Positions 60,536 through 64,000 of a stretch of DNA of 64,000 nucleotides are shown here, one piece after another (the stretch's first letter is position 1; each line of letters begins with the position of its first letter). This DNA comes from Candidatus Blastococcus massiliensis AP3. Lineage in GTDB: Bacteria > Actinomycetota > Actinomycetes > Mycobacteriales > Geodermatophilaceae. The notes under the pieces are model-generated. The model saw nothing but the letters and a program-made list of their open reading frames with translations, was not told the origin of the DNA and ran no database searches. Made by a program: the position numbers and the translations under genes. Location of the stretch: assembly GCF_000582785.1 (NCBI RefSeq), contig NZ_HG931173.1, positions 991,387-1,055,386 of the forward strand, written 5' to 3'.

Positions 60536-61501
60536 TCAGGCCCGCACGCGGCGGTTGCTGGGATCGAAGGCGTCGCGGATCCCGTCGCCGATCAGGTTGA
60601 TGGCCAGCACGATGAGCAGCAGCGTGATGCCGGGGAAGTAGAAGAGCCACGGCCGGGTGCTCGCCGCCTGCACGCCCTCGGAGACCAGCCGGCCGAGGGA
60701 CGTCGCGTTGGCCTGGTTCACGCCGAAGCCGAGGTAGGTGAGCGACGCCTCGAGGATGATCGCGGTGGCGGCCGCCAGGGTGACCCACACGATGATCGAC
60801 CCGAGCGCGTTCGGGATCAGGTGCTTGAAGATGATCCGCTTGTCCGACGCGCCCAGGGCGTGCGCCGCCTCGACGTACTCCTTCTCCCGCAGGGTGAGGA
60901 ACTGGCCGCGGACGATGCGCGCGAGGTCGAGCCAGCCGAACAGGCCCAGGATGAGCCCCACTCCCTGCGGCGTGCGCAACTCGGGGAAGTTGCTCGCCAC
61001 GACGAGCAGCACGACGAGCAGCGGCACCGTGAGGATGAGGTCGACCAGGCGCATGAGCGTGCTGTCGACCCACCGGCCGAAGTAGCCGGCCAGGGCCCCG
61101 ACCAGCAGACCGAGTGGCAGCGCGATGACCAGGAAGATGGCCACGATCAGGAGCGTCCGCTGCACGCCCTCCATGAGCCCCGCCAGCAGATCACGGCCGA
61201 TCGCGTCGCTGCCGAGGATGTACCCGTCGGTGCCCGGCGAGACCGACTGGGCGTTCCGGTTCTGGGCGCGGTACTCGGTCCCGTGGAGGAGCGGGCCGAC
61301 GAAGCCGAACAGCAGCATGACGGCCAGCAGCACCAGGCCGGACATGCCGACCTTGTTGTGCAGGAACCGCCGGATGATCTGCTGGCGCTGGCTGCGCGCC
61401 CGGACACCGAACTCGCGGTCGACGACGCCGCCGCCGAGTGGGGTGCCCGGCTCGGCGGCGATCGCCGTGCCGGCCCCTGGTCCCGGTTGTGTGGATGTCA
61501 T
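60536..61501 (-). CDS. dppC: Oligopeptide/dipeptide ABC transporter permease (DppC type)
   Basis: A 321-residue permease with an N-terminal helix ([20 protein letters not shown]) and the BPD_transp_1 core; coupling motif [25 protein letters not shown]. The substrate could be peptides, nickel or other solutes; peptide is the default call. Confidence 0.92.
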   Translation of the reverse strand: MTSTQPGPGAGTAIAAEPGTPLGGGVVDREFGVRARSQRQQIIRRFLHNKVGMSGLVLLAVMLLFGFVGPLLHGTEYRAQNRNAQSVSPGTDGYILGSDAIGRDLLAGLMEGVQRTLLIVAIFLVIALPLGLLVGALAGYFGRWVDSTLMRLVDLILTVPLLVVLLVVASNFPELRTPQGVGLILGLFGWLDLARIVRGQFLTLREKEYVEAAHALGASDKRIIFKHLIPNALGSIIVWVTLAAATAIILEASLTYLGFGVNQANATSLGRLVSEGVQAASTRPWLFYFPGITLLLIVLAINLIGDGIRDAFDPSNRRVRA

Positions 61502-61528
61502 GGTCGATTCCCTATCGGCCGGGGGCCG

Positions 61529-62518
61529 TCACGACAGCCGGATCCGCGGATCGAGCACCGCGTAGAGGATGTCGGCGATCAGATTGAAGACGACGACGAA
61601 CACGGCGCTGACCAGCAACCAGCCGAGCACCACGTTGATGTCGTTGTTGCCGATCCCGCTCTCGAGCAGGTACCGCCCCATGCCGTTCCAGACGAAGACC
61701 TGCTCGGTGATGATCGCGCCGCCGAACAGCGTGCCGATGCCCAGGGCGACGACCGTGGTGAGCGGGATGAGCGCGTTGCGCAGGCCGTGCTTGACGACGG
61801 TGCGCCGGTAGGTCAGACCCTTGGCGCGGGCCAGGCGCATGTAGTCCGAGCCCAGGACGTCGAGCATCGCGGCCCGCTGGAACCGGCTCCAGGCGGCGAA
61901 GGAGAGCAGCGCCAGGCTGATGGTCGGCAGCACCAGGTGGGCGAGTCGATCCGACCAGAGCTCCCACCCGTCGGCGTAGAGGCCCAGCGCAGCGGTCTCC
62001 TCGCCGAGTGTGTAGAAGATCTGCCTCCCGGCTGCGTCGTTGATGCCGACGGCGACGAACTCCTTGAGCAGCGCCGCGAACCAGAACGTCGGCAGGGCGA
62101 TCAGCAGGTAGGCGATGAAGGTGAAGGCGTAGTCCGACGCCTTGTACTGCCGCACTGCGCCGATGACGCCGACGACGATCGCCAGGATCACCGCGATGAT
62201 CACCGCGGCGGTGATCAGCCGGGCTGTGACACCGAGCCGCGTGAAGAGCTGGTCGGCCACCGGCGTGCCGTTGATGGTCTCGCCGAAGTCACCGGTGAGC
62301 ACCCCGGTGAGCCAGTTCCAGTACCGGACGAAGAAGTTGTCGTCGAGGCCGAGTTCCGTGCGCAGGTTGTCGAAGAACGCCTCGGGCGGCCGCGGCTGGA
62401 GCGTGTAGTACTTCGACAGCGGATCGAAGCTGGCCGCGCACAACGAGAACACCAGGAACGAGCTCCCGAGCAACACGAAGACGGCTCCGATGAGCCGTCT
62501 GATCGCGAAGAACAGCAT
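61529..62518 (-). CDS. dppB: Oligopeptide/dipeptide ABC transporter permease (DppB type)
   Basis: A 329-residue permease: N-terminal AIRRLIGAVFVLLGSSFLVF, and the coupling motif DYMRLARAKGLTYRRTVVKHGLRNALIPL. The insert between helices 1 and 2 is of usual DppB/OppB size. 27 bases separate it from dppC. A hairpin between dppA and dppB may lower permease expression relative to the binding protein. Confidence 0.92.
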   Translation of the reverse strand: MLFFAIRRLIGAVFVLLGSSFLVFSLCAASFDPLSKYYTLQPRPPEAFFDNLRTELGLDDNFFVRYWNWLTGVLTGDFGETINGTPVADQLFTRLGVTARLITAAVIIAVILAIVVGVIGAVRQYKASDYAFTFIAYLLIALPTFWFAALLKEFVAVGINDAAGRQIFYTLGEETAALGLYADGWELWSDRLAHLVLPTISLALLSFAAWSRFQRAAMLDVLGSDYMRLARAKGLTYRRTVVKHGLRNALIPLTTVVALGIGTLFGGAIITEQVFVWNGMGRYLLESGIGNNDINVVLGWLLVSAVFVVVFNLIADILYAVLDPRIRLS

Positions 62519-62654
62519 GGGCGAGACCTTACGTCGGGAGTCGTGGCGCCCCGGTACCAGCGGAACCGCGGCGGTCGTCGGACCGCTGCGGCATCAGCCG
62601 GCCGACCGGGAGGAAGGCGGGGGTCTCCGCCGGACGCTGCCCGACGGAGGCGCA

Positions 62655-62689
62655 CCGCGGCCCTCGGAGCAGAGCACCGAGGGCCGCGG
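62655..62689 (-). terminator. Hairpin between dppA and dppB
   Basis: A perfect 13-bp stem CCGCGGCCCTCGG (62655-62667) with its complement (62677-62689) and a nine-base loop, in the 242-base gap after the binding-protein gene. Probably a partial terminator or mRNA-stabilising hairpin. Confidence 0.6.
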
Positions 62690-62760
62690 CAGGACGAGGC
62701 CGGGAGACCGGCCGGACGGTCAGGGGCTCCCGGACGGATCCGGAAGCCCCCGACCACCGA

Positions 62761-64000
62761 TCACTCGACGGTCCAGGTCTCCGAGTTCCAGAGGGGACCG
62801 GCCTGCGTGGAGTTGTCCTCGACGCCCTGGACATCGCTGGAGAACGCGATGAACGTCGGCTTCTGGTACAGCGGCACGGTGGCCACCTGCTCCCAGAGCA
62901 GGGCGTCGATCTGGTTGCCCAGCTCGGCCTGCGCGTCGGCGTCCGGCTCCTGCACGAACTCCTCGTAGAGGGCGTCGATCTCCGCCGTGCCCTGACGCGA
63001 GTAGTTCTGGCCGAGGCCGTTCTCCGGCGACCAGTAGATCGACTGGGTGGCCGACCGGAACGGCGAGCCGACCCAGGCGAACACCGCGGCCTGGAAACCG
63101 CCGGCCTCGAGCGAGGTCGGCTGCTCCGCACCGGCGAAGATGTCGGGGTTGGCGTTGAACGACGCCGCGATCCCGGCCTCCTCGAGCTGCGGGATCATGA
63201 CCTCGATGGTCGTCTGCCGCAGCGGGTTGTTCGCCGTGGTGTCGATCTGGATCTCCAGACGGCCACGCTCGGGGTGCGTGTAGATGCCGTCCGGACCGGC
63301 CGTGTAGCCGTCACCCTCGAGGAGCTGACGCGCCTGGTCGACGCTCTGCTCCTTGTACTCCTCGGGCGCGGTGTCCTCGTACTGCGGCTGGTTGTTGAAG
63401 TAGATCCGGTTCTGCAGCACCTCGGCGTCGGAGGAGAACTGGCCGACGGTCTGGGCCACGATCTCCTCGCGGTCCAGCGACATGGCGATCGCCTGACGCA
63501 CGGGCAGGCTGGCCAGGTGCGGGTCCTGGGCGTTGAAGTCCAGGTGCTCGAACGAGAGGCCGAAGGTGATGTCGCTCTCGACATTCGGCGCGAGCCCCTC
63601 GACCTGGTCGACCAGGTCGAGCTGCGGCTGCGGGTAGATGATGTCGATCTCACCGTTCTGCAGACCCTGGACGGCGGTCGTCGGGTCGTTGCCGATGTTC
63701 TGGATGATCAGCCGCTCGATGAACGGGCCCTCGCCCCACCACTCGGGGTTGGGGGTCAGCACGACGGTCTGGGTGCCGACGTCGATGCTCTCGGCCTTCA
63801 GCTGCCACGGGCCACCGGAGATGTCCTCGGGCAGACCCTCGGCGATCGGCCACCCCTCGGTGATCGTCTCGCAGATGACGGCCGGGTCGTCGTCGTCCAT
63901 CAGGTGGGCCGGCAGGATGCCGCCGCCGAAGTCACCGCTGAACAGCGACTGCCAGTCGGCGAAGGGGCTGGAGTAGGTGACGGTGACGGTCTTGTTGTCG
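62761..64000 (-). CDS. dppA: ABC transporter substrate-binding protein, family 5 (partial)
   Basis: C-terminal 412 residues of an SBP_bac_5 protein; the start lies beyond the window. It shows YSSPFADWQSLFSGDFGGGILPAHL, ISGGPWQLKAES, NPEWWGEGPFIERLIIQNI, LDFNAQDPHLASLPVRQAIAMSLDREEI and the closing PLYQKPTFIAFS. First gene of the dpp operon. In M. tuberculosis the homologous position near mshB holds lpqW, a DppA-like lipoprotein involved in mannoside synthesis, so the ligand need not be a peptide. Confidence 0.9.
   Translation of the reverse strand, partial: DNKTVTVTYSSPFADWQSLFSGDFGGGILPAHLMDDDDPAVICETITEGWPIAEGLPEDISGGPWQLKAESIDVGTQTVVLTPNPEWWGEGPFIERLIIQNIGNDPTTAVQGLQNGEIDIIYPQPQLDLVDQVEGLAPNVESDITFGLSFEHLDFNAQDPHLASLPVRQAIAMSLDREEIVAQTVGQFSSDAEVLQNRIYFNNQPQYEDTAPEEYKEQSVDQARQLLEGDGYTAGPDGIYTHPERGRLEIQIDTTANNPLRQTTIEVMIPQLEEAGIAASFNANPDIFAGAEQPTSLEAGGFQAAVFAWVGSPFRSATQSIYWSPENGLGQNYSRQGTAEIDALYEEFVQEPDADAQAELGNQIDALLWEQVATVPLYQKPTFIAFSSDVQGVEDNSTQAGPLWNSETWTVE

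Noticed and set aside
1-64000. tRNA, rRNA, CRISPR arrays, IS elements, prophage, replication origin
   Set aside because: Looked for tRNA-like cloverleaf sequence, regular spaced repeats, transposase/integrase motifs and DnaA-box clusters by eye; none convincing. tRNAscan-SE and ISfinder searches would be decisive.

Overview
The window is chromosomal DNA from a very high-GC actinobacterium. Mycothiol synthesis (mshB), a type VII secretion ATPase with a WXG100 protein, a SigE/RseA/HtrA envelope-stress module, an actinobacterial-type Mrp, a phytoene desaturase and a spore-photoproduct-lyase-like radical SAM enzyme all fit. The overall style (many 4-base gene overlaps, leaderless starts, perfect GC-rich terminator hairpins) suggests Geodermatophilaceae (Blastococcus, Geodermatophilus, Modestobacter), but that family call is inference. 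No tRNA, rRNA, CRISPR array, transposase, integrase or phage gene was seen, and no gene-free stretch exceeds 300 bases.

Layout. 1-1.6 kb: end of a Tad pilus cluster (TadB, CpaF). 1.8-9.2 kb: a 45-residue protein, a ThDP enzyme of the acetolactate synthase family, and a WXG100 protein facing a 1459-residue FHA-EccC ATPase. 9.2-15.8 kb: quinone oxidoreductase, acyl-CoA dehydrogenase, DUF4190 protein, RibD-like reductase, CoA-ester lyase, DMT exporter, PhzF. 15.8-31.2 kb: genes whose order resembles M. tuberculosis Rv1212c-Rv1232c: CBS/MgtE-N protein, DUF1003, mrp, tatB, htrA, rseA, sigE, O-methyltransferase, glgC, glgA. A MerR/DUF4188 pair, azlCD and a large secreted SGNH esterase are interleaved. 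31.2-45.2 kb: a block absent from that syntenic order, with a B12-riboswitch-controlled btuFCD operon, pxpC/pxpB and pxpA split by a GAF-ANTAR gene, a zinc alcohol dehydrogenase, a spore-photoproduct-lyase homologue, a PAS-GAF-SpoIIE phosphatase, an orphan crtI, a DinB protein and an unrecognised 488-residue protein. 45.4-58 kb: synteny resumes (DUF3117, tag, DivIVA-like, LOG, dapE, dapD, dapC, fdxC, mshB), plus c-di-GMP proteins. 58.2-64 kb: a dipeptide/oligopeptide ABC operon (dppABCDF type), with its binding protein cut by the window end.

How the genes connect. dapE, dapD and dapC supply three steps of the succinylase lysine/diaminopimelate route. sigE, rseA and htrA form one overlapping operon behind a match to an ECF promoter, so SigE probably controls its own regulon. 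glgC and glgA diverge from leaderless promoters and cover ADP-glucose/maltose-1-phosphate glycogen synthesis. btuFCD is a complete cobalamin importer under a cobalamin riboswitch. PxpA, PxpB and PxpC together make an ATP-dependent 5-oxoprolinase.

The most interesting signals are regulatory. At least fourteen genes have a TAnnnT-like box 6-8 bases before the start codon (leaderless transcripts), including a 10-base bidirectional box shared by phzF and its divergent neighbour. There are tandem 20-bp operators between the MerR and DUF4188 genes, a 68-nt loop-free palindrome upstream of an SRPBCC gene, a 21-bp palindrome downstream of the dpp operon, and two genes (htrA, dapC) whose natural start may be CTG in a CTGA overlap. 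No single locus is clearly a wholly new biological system.
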